DNA of 64,000 nucleotides, taken from positions 372,001-436,000 of the forward strand of contig NZ_JAHWXY010000002.1 in assembly GCF_024281235.1 (NCBI RefSeq), read 5' to 3'. Within the stretch, counting starts at the first letter, position 1; every line of letters starts with the position of its first letter. The translations under genes were made by a program, and so were the position numbers. Origin of the DNA: Shinella daejeonensis. Lineage in GTDB: Bacteria; Pseudomonadota; Alphaproteobacteria; Rhizobiales; Rhizobiaceae. The notes under the pieces were generated by a model. That model saw nothing but the letters and a program-made list of their open reading frames with translations, ran no database searches and was not told where the DNA came from. This document shows positions 1-9,500 of this stretch, in pieces.

Positions 1-746
1 GCAACAGGCTGAAGCCATTGGAGGGAGAGGGCGCGAAGCTGGATGTCGCGACATGCGTGCGCGGTTTTGGAACCAGCGACGACATCCATCAACTACGCAC
101 CACGGCGGTTTCCATAAGCCAGGCAACCGAATTCGGAACATATTATGCGGTGGAGCAGGTGGCGCAACTCGGCAGTTGGACCAAAAGCCGTGGCGTTGGG
201 CTCCATATGGACGGCACACGCTTCGCCAATGTTGTCGCCGCCTCCGGCTCCGACCCTGCCGAGCTTACATGGCGCTCCGGTGTCGATGTCTTGTGTCTCG
301 GCGCGACAAAAGGGGGAGCCATAGGCGCGGAAGTCGTCGTCTTCTTCGATCGTGAGAAGGCGCGTGATTTCAAACGGCTGATGAAGCGTTCCGGCCACCT
401 CGCTTCGCGCCTATGGTTTCTGGCAAGCCAGCTCGACGCCTATTTCCGGGATGACCTCTGGACGACCGCGGCGCATCACGCAAATGCGATGGCAAAAAGA
501 CTGGATGAGGCGCTCCGGCAAAATTCATCGCTGACCCCGCATTTTCCAGTGCAAACCAACATGGTTTTCTTGAAATTGGCCGGTTCCGCATATGAGAAGC
601 TGCAAGCCTCCGGCGTGAAATTCTATGTGATAGACGATGAGAAGGAAGGCCCGCTGGCAAGGTTCGTCACCTCATATGCAACCGAACCGGACGATGTCGA
701 TCGGTTGGCCGAGACGATAACCGGCATAGCGCGCGGATCCGCTTAA
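1..746 (+). CDS. ltaE: Low-specificity L-threonine aldolase, 3' part (gene enters from the left edge)
   Basis: PLP-dependent enzyme that splits L-threonine or L-allo-threonine into glycine and acetaldehyde. The frame is open back to base 3 (NRLKPLEGEGAKL), so the true start lies outside the window; the TTG at 18 is only an internal codon. About 245 residues of a roughly 350-residue family are present. Visible are the HMDGTRFAN segment and the GATKGG motif, whose lysine forms the internal aldimine with PLP. The C-terminal small domain ends normally. The next gene is 600 bp away, so it is probably the last gene of its unit. The family call is solid; the exact stereospecificity is not. Confidence 0.85.
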   Translation, partial: NRLKPLEGEGAKLDVATCVRGFGTSDDIHQLRTTAVSISQATEFGTYYAVEQVAQLGSWTKSRGVGLHMDGTRFANVVAASGSDPAELTWRSGVDVLCLGATKGGAIGAEVVVFFDREKARDFKRLMKRSGHLASRLWFLASQLDAYFRDDLWTTAAHHANAMAKRLDEALRQNSSLTPHFPVQTNMVFLKLAGSAYEKLQASGVKFYVIDDEKEGPLARFVTSYATEPDDVDRLAETITGIARGSA

Positions 747-1127
747 GAAAATCCGGATGGCCGCCCGCCCGGCCTGAACCGCCTGCAAGCCGGGTCACAC
801 GGTCCGTCCTGTGAAACCGGCGTGAGATCGATGCAAGAAGCCCTGCCGGTGTTCTTGTGTCGAGGCTCGCCAGATGGGGGCAGCTGACACCTGCCGACTG
901 ATCCGATCCCCGAAAACTGGACCGTCAGCGACCATCGCCCGGCATAGCGCATCCTGTCCATTGTTTGGAGGCTTCGGGACCGCGTCTTTCTGCACCCGCT
1001 CTATTTATCCAGAGGGGACCGTGCGTGCGGCAACTCCCGGCGCAACGATTTCATCCGTTGACGGCTTGCCCCGCGAGATTCTCCCGATAAGCTCCTGGCC
1101 GTTACCGCAGATCGAAAGGAAAACATC
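747..1127. other. Intergenic stretch without a recognisable gene
   Basis: About 380 bases between the threonine aldolase stop and a possible small ORF. Several short open frames occur on both strands, but none has a family-like sequence or a good ribosome binding site. No clear terminator hairpin, promoter or repeat was recognised. Confidence 0.4.
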
Positions 1128-1253
1128 GTGGCCGCAACCTCGCTTTCCTCGCTCAAGACCGCAACTCCGCAGGAAGGGTTCGAACTTGCGGCCAAAAGAT
1201 GGATTAAAATCGCAGATCATGTCATGCCCGGCAAGAGTCCGGCTCTGGAATGA
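1128..1253 (+). CDS. Possible small protein of 41 residues, unknown
   Basis: A GTG codon at 1128 lies 7-8 bases after a good Shine-Dalgarno (AAAGGAAA, 1115-1122) and opens a 41-codon frame ending TGA at 1251. The predicted peptide begins MAATSLSSLKTATPQEG and contains an ELAAKRWIKIADHV stretch that could be an amphipathic helix. It has no signal peptide and no membrane segment. It is in the same direction as the MFS gene about 100 bases downstream. I do not recognise the family. The support is only the ribosome binding site and the protein-like composition, so it could be chance. Confidence 0.3.
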   Translation: MAATSLSSLKTATPQEGFELAAKRWIKIADHVMPGKSPALE

Positions 1254-1350
1254 GCCGTCTTTACGATATCAAACCACCGCATCGAGGGCTCAATGCGGTA
1301 TTTGTTCCCTCTCCCCCTGTTTCGCCAAAGTCATTGGTCTGTAGGAAGAA

Positions 1351-2835
1351 TTGTCGCCAACACACAATCAGGAACCTTCAGGACTGCCCGATACCGATCT
1401 GATCTCGGATGCGGTACGATGGCGCATTCTGGCGGTGCTCCTTACCGTCATTTTCATGTCGCTTGTCGGCGTGAGCATCGTCAACGTGGCTCTCCCGTCC
1501 ATACAGCGCGACCTCAATGCTTCGCTATCCGACATGCAATGGGTGCTGTCCGGCTATGCGCTGACATTCGGTATCGTTCTGGTCGCCGCCGGCCGCGCAG
1601 GCGACATCATGGGCCGCGGCGGCATCTTCCTTTTCGGGGTCGGTATCTTCACGGCCGCCTCGGTGGCCGCCGGTCTCGCCCCCAACGCCATGTGGCTCAA
1701 CATGGCCCGGTTCGCTCAAGGCCTCGGCTCCGGTCTGTTGAACCCGCAAGGGCTTGGCATGATCCAGCAATATTTCCGCGGCGACGCGCGCGGACGCGCC
1801 TTCGGTTACTTTGGAACCGCCGTGGGCGTCTCCGTCGCGATAGGTCCCGTCCTGGGCGGATTCCTGATCGAAATGGGCGGTCCGGACCTGGGATGGCGGC
1901 TGACGTTTCTGGTGAATGTTCCCATCGGCGTCATCGCCCTCACCCTGGGATGGCTATGGTTCCCCAAGCCCCTCATCAGCCTCACGCCGCACTCGGCTCG
2001 GGGCAGTTGGGGAAACACGATGCAGCGGCTGCGTTCACTGGACCCGATCGGGGCGGCGCTTCTGGGTCTGGCGGTGCTCGCAATCCTGTTCCCGTTCGTG
2101 GAATCGCACAACTCGGCCCTGATATGGCTGTTGCTGCCGCTTGGCGTCCTTCTCGTCTATCTCTGGGTAAGATGGGAGCAGCGCCACGCGCGCCGAGGCG
2201 GCAGCCCGATGGTCGATCTGGAGATATTCTCCACCCGCAGCTTCACCAACGGCGCCATCATCATGACGCTGTATTTCCTGGGCATGACGAGCATCTGGGT
2301 GCTGGTTGCGCTGTATGTTCAGGAAGGCAACGGCAATACCGCACTCGAATCCGGACTATTCGGCGTTCCTGCCGCCCTGCTCTCCGCATATGCATCGGAT
2401 TGGGCGGGAAAACGCGTGATGCGGTACGGCCGCAAAATCGTCATCGGCGGATTGATTCTCGGCATCATCGGGCTCGCCGCAAGTATTGCCGTCGTTCAAC
2501 TGCATGAGAGCGGCGATCTCAGCGTGTGGTGGCTATTGCTGTCGCTATCGCTCGTCGGTCTCGCGCAGGGCTCGGTAATCAGCCCGAACCAGACGCTGAC
2601 ACTGGCCGATGTGCCGCTGGATTATGCGGGAAGTTCCGGCGCCATCATGCAGACCGGCCAGCGTATCGGGACGTCCGTTGGCATCGCCATGATTACGGCG
2701 GCGGTCTTCGCTTCCCTTTCGGCGTCGTCATGGTCGACCGCCGTAACGGTCGGGTTTGGATTGATCGGCCTTGTGATCCTCGTTGCGCTTGGCGTGGCCA
2801 TCAAGGACCTGATCGATCGCGGGCCCAGTCGATAG
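1351..2835 (+). CDS. MFS drug/metabolite exporter, DHA2 (EmrB/QacA) type, 14 TM
   Basis: Inner-membrane proton-driven exporter of 494 residues, the usual length for the 14-helix DHA2 family. It starts at TTG 1351 after GGAAG. The N-terminal helix carries the VSIVNVALPSIQRDL segment typical of EmrB-like proteins. A GRAGDIMGRG loop (motif A) lies between helices 2 and 3, and an RFAQGLGSGLLNPQGLGMI motif C-like helix follows. A second GKRVMRYGRK loop in the middle marks the second half. The substrate cannot be read from sequence. No partner membrane-fusion protein or TetR/MarR regulator is adjacent, so it may work alone. Confidence 0.88.
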   Translation: MSPTHNQEPSGLPDTDLISDAVRWRILAVLLTVIFMSLVGVSIVNVALPSIQRDLNASLSDMQWVLSGYALTFGIVLVAAGRAGDIMGRGGIFLFGVGIFTAASVAAGLAPNAMWLNMARFAQGLGSGLLNPQGLGMIQQYFRGDARGRAFGYFGTAVGVSVAIGPVLGGFLIEMGGPDLGWRLTFLVNVPIGVIALTLGWLWFPKPLISLTPHSARGSWGNTMQRLRSLDPIGAALLGLAVLAILFPFVESHNSALIWLLLPLGVLLVYLWVRWEQRHARRGGSPMVDLEIFSTRSFTNGAIIMTLYFLGMTSIWVLVALYVQEGNGNTALESGLFGVPAALLSAYASDWAGKRVMRYGRKIVIGGLILGIIGLAASIAVVQLHESGDLSVWWLLLSLSLVGLAQGSVISPNQTLTLADVPLDYAGSSGAIMQTGQRIGTSVGIAMITAAVFASLSASSWSTAVTVGFGLIGLVILVALGVAIKDLIDRGPSR

Positions 2836-2929
2836 ATCCGGGTCACAGTGACTCGATATGATCGACCGGCTGCCAACCACCTGTCGGCGGTCACCCTTGC
2901 CGCCACCCTGATCGCAGGGATATGAATGA

Positions 2930-2965
2930 GCAGAAACGATCTCGCTTCGGCTGGAAATGCTCTAG
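2930..2965. repeat. Dispersed palindromic repeat, partial copy (a)
   Basis: The core ACGATCTCGCTTCGGCTGG is shared with copies near 4100, 11140 and 28580. This short copy sits just before galM. It supplies the Shine-Dalgarno-proximal sequence and a spurious upstream extension of the galM frame. Confidence 0.75.
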
Positions 2966-2975
2966 GAAACCATCG

Positions 2976-4040
2976 ATGACAATCACCCAGTCCCCCTATG
3001 GATCGCTTTGCGGCAAGTCCATCGTGAAATTTGTCCTGAAGAACGCCAACGGGCTTGAAGCGGCCGTGATCAGCTATGGCGCGCGGCTGGTGTCCATGAC
3101 CGCTCCCGACCGGGCCGGCACGCTGGCCGACGTTGTTCTCGGCTTCGACACGCTCGATGACTACGTCAGATCGGACACCTATTTCGGCGCGACCTGCGGC
3201 CGTTATGGCAACAGGATCACCGGGGGCCGCTTCCTTGTCGCCGGCGAGGAAATTCAGGTCACGGCGAACGAAGGCCCGAACCACCTGCATGGGGGACACA
3301 AGGCATTCGATCAGGAAGTTTGGGACGCTCACGCCAATGAGGCGGAAAACTCCGTCACTTTTACGCTGGTGTCAAACGACGGCCAGGAAGGTTTTCCAGG
3401 GAACCTGATACTGACGGTAAAATACACTTTGACGGACGACGACCGGCTTACGATCACCATGACCGGCGTGACGGACAAGGCCACCGTTCTGAACATGGTC
3501 AACCATTCCTACTGGAACATGGCCGGCCATGCGGGCGGCGATCTGAAGAACCAGCTTCTTCAGGTCGAAGCGGATTTCTACACACCCGTCGATGACGAGC
3601 TTCTGGCTACCGGCGAAATTCGAACCGTCATCGGCACACCTTTCGATTTCCGGCAGGAAAAGACGCTCGGCGAGGATCGGGACCAGATCGTCAATGCCGG
3701 ATCTGGCCGCCGCACCGAGGACGGCAGCGGCTACGATCACAATTGGGTTCTGCGTGGCTTCGGTCCGGGCCTGCGTCCCGTCGCGACCCTGCGCGATCCG
3801 ACGTCGGGAAGAGCTATGCGCCTAAGTTCCAGCGAACCCGGCGTGCAGATTTATGCCGGCGGCTATCTCAATCCGAAGATCGTTGGAAAAGGCGGCCACC
3901 CCTATGAGAAGTATTCCGGCGTCGCGTTCGAGACCCAGAAATACCCGTGCTCTCCCAATTATGCGCATTTCCCTTCCACCAGCCTTCAACCCGGCGAAAT
4001 ATATCGCCACGACATGGAGGTTCGATTCTTTGTGGAATAG
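2976..4040 (+). CDS. galM: Aldose 1-epimerase (galactose mutarotase)
   Basis: Interconverts the alpha and beta anomers of free aldoses in the cytoplasm. The frame is open from 2922, but that extension is translated repeat sequence. The ATG at 2976, with AGGAAA 7 bases upstream, gives a normal 354-residue protein beginning MTITQSPYG. Family landmarks are GRYGNRI near residue 75, NEGPNHLHGG near 95, and NHSYWNMAGH near 180 with the catalytic histidine. A YAGGYL segment follows, and GVAFETQKYPCSPN near the C-terminus carries the catalytic base glutamate. The gene stands alone between repeats, and its sugar cannot be inferred from context. Confidence 0.93.
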   Translation: MTITQSPYGSLCGKSIVKFVLKNANGLEAAVISYGARLVSMTAPDRAGTLADVVLGFDTLDDYVRSDTYFGATCGRYGNRITGGRFLVAGEEIQVTANEGPNHLHGGHKAFDQEVWDAHANEAENSVTFTLVSNDGQEGFPGNLILTVKYTLTDDDRLTITMTGVTDKATVLNMVNHSYWNMAGHAGGDLKNQLLQVEADFYTPVDDELLATGEIRTVIGTPFDFRQEKTLGEDRDQIVNAGSGRRTEDGSGYDHNWVLRGFGPGLRPVATLRDPTSGRAMRLSSSEPGVQIYAGGYLNPKIVGKGGHPYEKYSGVAFETQKYPCSPNYAHFPSTSLQPGEIYRHDMEVRFFVE

Positions 4041-4062
4041 CAGGCCCGGCGGAATCCGGCCG

Positions 4063-4145
4063 GGATTGCTCTAATATATTGTTTTACCGCATTATCCGAC
4101 GTCGAAGCGATCCACTTCGGCTGGAATTTCGGCGGAATCCGGAGC
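4063..4145. repeat. Dispersed palindromic repeat, copy (b)
   Basis: Contains TTTTACCGCATTATCCGACG, the hairpin TCGAAGCGATCCACTTCGG and the following GGCTGGAATTTCGGCGGAA, matching the copies at 11098 and 28497 in the same order. It lies between the convergent galM and proC-like genes and could also affect transcript ends. Confidence 0.8.
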
Positions 4146-4203
4146 CATAGCCATAGGGTCCCGCTTTTGGGACGTACCCTTCAGACCGGCATGAGAAGGT
4201 CCC

Positions 4204-4992
4204 CTATCCCTGGTTTTGCTGGCGCACGCGCGCAAGCACGCTATCCAGAGCCTCTATCAACGCCGCCGTGCCGCCCTGCGTCTCGAAGACGGAGAACATC
4301 TGCTCGTTGAGTCCGCCCCGGGTCGAGAATTCGTGACGCAGGTCTGTAAGCGAGGCCTGCGGCGCGCCTTGCGCAGTCCGGCCGAGGCTGGAGAAAAGTG
4401 CAACGAGATAGGCACGGGCGTCCACCTCGGCGATACCCTGTTCCGAAAGCCAGCCCACCGCCCGTTCGAGAAGACCGAAGTAGGTGCCCATGAGCGCGCT
4501 TGCGGCGCACAGAAGCTCGAACGCTTCCACCGTCGGGCTTTCTACGACCGTTCCGAGCGGCTCGAAAAGCGCGCGCATGGCCGCGTCGGGCGGGAAGATC
4601 GCCGTCACGCCATGCCGCTCGGCGACGAAGGGGAGCGGTACGGCACGCACGATGGACACGTCGGCATCGATCCATCTACCCAGCCGCTCGCTGTCGACGG
4701 CGGCGATCAGGCTCAGCACCCGCTGCCCGGTGCGGAAACGCAACTCGCGCACGACAGCCTCCGCCACCTGCGGGCGGATGGCGAGCACGACTATTTCAGC
4801 ATCGTCGACCACCGCCTGATTGTCACTGGCGATACGGACGTTCGGATAACCGGCGGCAAGCTGGGCCGCGCGCGATACGCTGCGGGGGGAAACGATGATA
4901 TCGGGCGTCGCTCGTCCGTCCGCCAGCAACCCCTCGACGATCGCCTGCGTGATCGTGCCGGTCCCGACAAAACCCAGAACCGCTTCGGCCAT
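4204..4992 (-). CDS. ProC-like NAD(P)-dependent reductase (pyrroline-5-carboxylate reductase family)
   Basis: 262 residues, the normal length for ProC. The N-terminal Rossmann motif is GFVGTGTITQAIVEGLL (residues about 7-23), followed by the VLAIRPQ segment seen in P5C reductases. The C-terminal dimerisation region holds STRGGLNEQMF, a divergent form of the usual T-x-GGTT-x-A loop. The usual VRAMPN-P motif is altered to VRAVPLPFVAER, so the substrate may not be pyrroline-5-carboxylate; another cyclic imine or small keto/imino acid is possible. The start has an AGGAGA site. It lies 12 bases downstream of the SDR pair and is probably the last gene of a three-gene unit. Confidence 0.8.
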   Translation of the reverse strand: MAEAVLGFVGTGTITQAIVEGLLADGRATPDIIVSPRSVSRAAQLAAGYPNVRIASDNQAVVDDAEIVVLAIRPQVAEAVVRELRFRTGQRVLSLIAAVDSERLGRWIDADVSIVRAVPLPFVAERHGVTAIFPPDAAMRALFEPLGTVVESPTVEAFELLCAASALMGTYFGLLERAVGWLSEQGIAEVDARAYLVALFSSLGRTAQGAPQASLTDLRHEFSTRGGLNEQMFSVFETQGGTAALIEALDSVLARVRQQNQG

Positions 4993-5004
4993 ACATTCTC
5001 CTTC

Positions 5005-5745
5005 TCAGATGGGGAACTTCACCATCGTTCCGCCGCCCGTCGCTTGATCGGTCGGGAAGACCTCGACGCGGGCAACGTCAACATAGACAGGAAGTGCGAT
5101 CACGTCACTGATAATGCGGGCGACATGTTCCGGCTGGATCGGCCGGTAGCCGTCATAAAGCACGGCTTGCGCCTGACCATCGGCGATCGAGGTGCGGTAA
5201 AGGTCCGTCTGGACACGGCCGGGGACAATCTCGCTGACCCGGACGGAGGTGCCGAGCAGGTCGAGCCGGAGATTGTCGCAGAACAGGCTGATCCCGGCCT
5301 TGGAAGCGCCATAGGCCCCCATGTTCGGATAGGGCGCCTGCCCGCCGCTGGAGCCGATATAGATCAGATGGCCGCGCTTGCGGGCCACCATGCCCGGAAG
5401 CACGGCACGCGTCAGATGCAGCGGCGCCTTGAGGTTGACGTCGATCATCGCGTCGATCTCGGCCGGATCGATTTCCTGGAACGCCGCGCGGGTCGAGAGG
5501 ATGCCGGCATTGTTGACGAGAATGTCGACCTCGACGCCCTCGAGCGCTTCAGCGATGCGGGCGGTATCGCGCACATCCGCCTGCACCGGGATCGCGCCGG
5601 TCGAAGCCGCAAGTTCGTCAAGCTGCGCCTCGTTACGGCCGACGGCGTAGACCGTGAGGCCACGGGCACGCAGCACCGGCACGACGGCCTTGCCAATACC
5701 GCTTGTGGCGCCGGTGACGACGGCGACGCGATAGGCCTCAGACAT
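5005..5745 (-). CDS. Short-chain dehydrogenase/reductase (SDR)
   Basis: 246 residues counted from ATG 5745 ([12 protein letters not shown]). The start overlaps the previous stop by 8 bases (ATGTCTGA), so translation is coupled. Features of a classical SDR are the [10 protein letters not shown] cofactor loop, NNAGIL, and the catalytic IGSSGG serine with Y-G-A-S-K (YGASKAG). The [11 protein letters not shown] segment and the sequence overall recall YdfG-type hydroxy-acid dehydrogenases. The substrate is unknown. It is co-transcribed with a second SDR and the ProC-like gene and faces a YdiJ-like dehydrogenase, which suggests stepwise oxidation of a hydroxylated small acid (inference). Confidence 0.88.
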   Translation of the reverse strand: MSEAYRVAVVTGATSGIGKAVVPVLRARGLTVYAVGRNEAQLDELAASTGAIPVQADVRDTARIAEALEGVEVDILVNNAGILSTRAAFQEIDPAEIDAMIDVNLKAPLHLTRAVLPGMVARKRGHLIYIGSSGGQAPYPNMGAYGASKAGISLFCDNLRLDLLGTSVRVSEIVPGRVQTDLYRTSIADGQAQAVLYDGYRPIQPEHVARIISDVIALPVYVDVARVEVFPTDQATGGGTMVKFPI

Positions 5746-6487
5746 AGATGTAGCCTCCGCTGATGACGACATTCTCGCCGGTGGCATAGGTGTTGCGGCT
5801 CGATGCCATCATGACGATCCATTCCGCCATTTCGACGGGTTCGGCCGCACGGCCGAGCGCGCTTGCCCTGGCAAGCTCCGGCAGGAAGCCGAGTTCCTTG
5901 GCGCGATCCGTCGCAAAGCCGGCGGGCGCGACCGAATTCACCAGGATCTGGTCTGCGGCGCATTCCTGCGCGAAGGACTTGGTGAGGCTGACGACGGCGG
6001 CCTTGGTGGCGGCGTAATGGGCATTCTGCGGATGGGCCTTGAAGGCATCGACGGAGGTCACGTTGACGATGCGGCCGGTTACCTCCGGCGCATTGACGAA
6101 CTGGCGCATATGGCGCACCGCCGCCACCATCATGTGGTAGGTGCCCTTCACGTTGACGGCGTTTTCGAGGTCCCAGTCCTCGTCGGTGATCTCGAGGATG
6201 GGCTTGCGCGGATAGATCGCCGCGCTGTTGACGAGCGTATGAATGCGGCCGAGCCGGTCGGCGACCGCCTCGAAGCCGCCATGGGCTGTCTCGGCGCGGG
6301 AAATATCGGCAACGGTGGTCGCGACCTCCGCGCCAAGCGCTTCCAGGGCCGCGGCGGAAGAGGCCAGCAGCGCCTCGTTACGATCGATCAGGCCGATTTT
6401 CGTCGCGCCCTGCGCGATCATCAGCTTGGCCGTCACGAGCCCCAGACCCGAAGCGCCGCCGACGATGACAACAGACTGGTTCTTCAT
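5738..6487 (-). CDS. Short-chain dehydrogenase/reductase (SDR)
   Basis: 249-residue classical SDR. It has the [13 protein letters not shown] cofactor loop near the N-terminus, NSAAIYP in place of the canonical NNAG, the catalytic VTSVDAF serine, and YAATK as the Y-x-x-x-K pair. The C-terminus GGYIYV lies at the tetramer interface typical of this family. The Shine-Dalgarno AGGAAG precedes ATG 6487. It is the first gene of the minus-strand unit and diverges from the YdiJ-like gene across a 98-bp region containing a palindrome. Confidence 0.88.
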   Translation of the reverse strand: MKNQSVVIVGGASGLGLVTAKLMIAQGATKIGLIDRNEALLASSAAALEALGAEVATTVADISRAETAHGGFEAVADRLGRIHTLVNSAAIYPRKPILEITDEDWDLENAVNVKGTYHMMVAAVRHMRQFVNAPEVTGRIVNVTSVDAFKAHPQNAHYAATKAAVVSLTKSFAQECAADQILVNSVAPAGFATDRAKELGFLPELARASALGRAAEPVEMAEWIVMMASSRNTYATGENVVISGGYIYV

Positions 6488-6537
6488 GCTTCCTGCCTCG
6501 TGATTTCGGGTTGTGCCACTGCATTAGTGTGCTATCA

Positions 6538-6552
6538 CTTATATGATAAGTT
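6538..6552. promoter_or_regulatory. Palindromic operator candidate in the SDR/YdiJ divergent promoter
   Basis: ACTTAT-ATG-ATAAGT: perfect 6-bp arms around a 3-base centre, midway between the divergent start codons at 6487 and 6586. GntR/FadR-type regulators commonly bind short AT-rich palindromes of this size, and a GntR/FCD gene lies at the end of the plus-strand unit. A related ATATGAT core recurs before that regulator (9629-9641). Confidence 0.5.
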
Positions 6553-6585
6553 TTAGGAAGCGCAAGTTCGTTCTTTGGCCTCTCC

Positions 6586-9500
6586 ATGATCCCTCGCCTC
6601 ACCTGCGCAGCGCATGCCTCCATCCTCAGCGCGGCTTTCCTGCGGCATCTCGCCGGTTCCGGCTTTAAAGGCACGATTGCGCAGGCGGCGGCGAATCGAA
6701 ATGTCTTTGCCACCGACAATTCGATCTATCAGGTCGAGCCGGCCGGCATTCTATTCCCGAAAGATATCGACGACCTGAAGCGCATCGCCAGGGCGCTTGC
6801 CCGTCCGGAATTTTCCGGCGTCACGCTTGCCCCGCGCGGCGGCGGCACCGGCACCAACGGCCAGTCGCTGACGACAGGCATCGTCGTCGATTGTTCACGC
6901 TATATGAACCGCATTCTGGAGATCGATCCGGTACGCCGCATCGCCCGGGTGGAAGCGGGCGTCGTCAAGGACCAGCTCAACAAGGCGCTCGCCCCCTACG
7001 GCCTGTTCTTCGCGCCCGAACTTTCCACCTCGAACCGGGCGACGATCGGCGGCATGATTTCGACGGATGCCTGCGGTCAGGGCTCCTGTCTCTACGGCAA
7101 GACAAGCAATCATGTTGTCGGCTTGCGGGTCGTTCTGACGGACGGCACCGATTTCTCCTCCCGACCGGCAGGCGAGGAGGAATTGCGGGCATTGCAGGCA
7201 CGGGACGACCGCATCGGCAGCATCCACCGCACGCTTGCGCGCATCGCCACCGATGACCGCGAGGATATCGAGCGCATCTTTCCGAAACTTAACCGCTTCA
7301 TGACCGGCTACAATCTCGCCCATCTGATCCGGGAGGACGGCGCGTTCGATCTCAACGCCGTGCTGTGCGGCTCGGAAGGCACGCTGGCGATGATTGCGGA
7401 AGCGGAACTCAATCTGCTGCCGCTTCCGGCCCACGCTGCGCTTGTCAATATCCGCTACGACAATTTCGATGCAGCGCTGGAAGACGCCCGCAACCTCGTG
7501 GCTCTGAACGTCGCTTCGGTCGAGACGATCGACGAGACGGTGCTGCGGCTGGCGAAAAGCGACATCGTCTGGCCCCGCATCGCGGCCTTCTTTCCCGACG
7601 ATGCGAACGGGCCCGCAAACGGCATCAACATCGCCGAAATCCTGGCGGATACGCCGAAGGAACTGGCGGAAAAGCTTTCGGCCGTGACGGCGGCGCTGGA
7701 GAACAGCCCCTTTCCCGGCCGCAGGGGTTTTACGACGACCCACGGCACGGCCGAGATCGACGCCGTCTGGACGATGAGGAAGCGCGCGGTCGGCCTGCTT
7801 GGCAATGTCGAAGGACCGGTCCGCCCGGTCGCCTTCGTCGAGGATACGGCCGTTCCGCCGGAAAACCTCGCCGCCTATATCCGGGAGTTCCGGGCGTTGC
7901 TCGACGGGGAAGGCCTTGCCTACGGCATGTTCGGCCATGTCGATGCCGGCGTGCTGCATGTGCGCCCGGCACTCGATCTCACCCGCCCCGAGCACGCGGC
8001 ATTGGTGCGTCGGGTCAGCGACGCCGTCGTGGCGCTGACGAAGAAATATGGCGGCGTTCTCTGGGGCGAGCATGGCAAGGGCGTGCGCTCGGAATATGTG
8101 CCGGACTTCTTCGGGCCGCTCTATCCACGCTTGCAGGCGGTCAAGGCGGCCTTCGATCCGCTCGGCCAGCTCAATCCCGGCAAGATCGTCGCGCCCGCCG
8201 GCAAGGCGTTGCCGAAAATCGACGAGATTCCGCTACGCGGCACTTTCGACCGCGACATCGGCAACGAGATCCGCGCCGCCTTCGACAATGCCGCCTATTG
8301 CAACGGCAACGGCGCCTGCTTCGATTTCGATGCCGATGGGCTGATGTGCCCCTCCTACAAGGCGACGCGCGACCGACGCTTCTCGCCGAAGGGCCGCGCC
8401 TCGCTGATGCGCGAATGGCTGCGGCGGCTTGCCGAAAAGGGCGTCGATCCACGCCGCGAGGCCGCACGGCGGCAGCCGCTCGGCCTCGTGCACCGTCTGT
8501 GGAACAGCCTCAATCCCGCCAATCGCGACGATTTTTCGCATGAGGTGCGCGCGGCGATGGATACCTGCCTCGCCTGCAAGGCCTGTGCCGGGCAATGTCC
8601 CGTCAAGGTCAGCGTGCCGGCGTTCCGCGCCAAGTTCCTTGCACTCTATTACCAGCGTTATCTGCGGCCGCTGAAGGATCCGCTGGTCGCCGCCATCGAA
8701 ACCACCCTGCCGCTGATGGCGCGGATGCGACCGCTCTACAATCTCGTCGCCGGCTCCGCGGCGGGACAGGCCGCGATGCGCCGCGTGGACCTCACGGCGC
8801 TGCCCCTCCTGCCACCGCTGTCGCCGCGCCGGGAACTTCACCGGCGAAACGTGCCTCTCGCCACCCCGGCGGCGCTGGCGCGGCTCGATGCGGCGGCGCG
8901 GGAAAACGCCATCGTCTTCGTGCCGGATGCCTTTACCGAGCATTTCGATCCGCAGGTCCTTCTGGATGCTGTCGAGGTGGCGCGACTGCTCGGATATTCT
9001 CCCTTCATCACGCCGCCGTTGGTCAACGGCAAGGCACTGCATGTGCATGGTTACCTTGGCGCCTTCGGGAAGGCCGCGCGCCGCACCGCCGCCGCTCTGG
9101 ACCGGATTGCGCAAACGGGCGTGACGCTCGTCGGCATCGACCCGTCCATGACGCTCGCCTTTCGGAGCGAATATGCCGGCACCGGCCTTCAGGCCCGCGT
9201 TCTCCTGCCGCAGGAATGGCTGGCCATGGCGCTCGACAGCCGTCCTGTGCCGGCCCGCCCGCAGCGACGAAGCTACCGGCTCATGGCCCATTGCACGGAG
9301 CGCACCAACGCACTGGCAGCCGTTGGCCAGTGGCAGGCCGTCTTCGAAAAACTGGGCGTAAACCTTGCTGCGGACGAAACCGGCTGCTGCGGCATGGCCG
9401 GTACCTTCGGCCATGAGGTACGCAACCGCAAAATTTCAGAAACGCTCTACGCGATGAGCTGGCAGCCCGCGCTTGCCGCCACCGGCCCGCAGGATATCGT

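Noticed and set aside
2922-2975. Upstream extension of galM (MNEQKRSRFGWKCS...)
   Set aside because: The peptide is a translation of the dispersed repeat and recurs before other genes; ATG 2976 has the ribosome site.
4150-4190. Possible terminator GTCCC-GCTTTT-GGGAC between galM and proC-like genes
   Set aside because: Stem of only 5 bp and no T-run; too weak to call.
4216-5763. Plus-strand frame of 515 codons opposite the ProC-like and first SDR genes
   Set aside because: Antisense to two genes with clear family motifs; its composition is His/Arg/Asp-rich, as expected from the complement of GC-rich coding DNA.
6895-8073. Minus-strand frame of 392 codons inside the YdiJ-like gene
   Set aside because: Antisense shadow; the opposite strand has FAD and Fe-S motifs in the right order.
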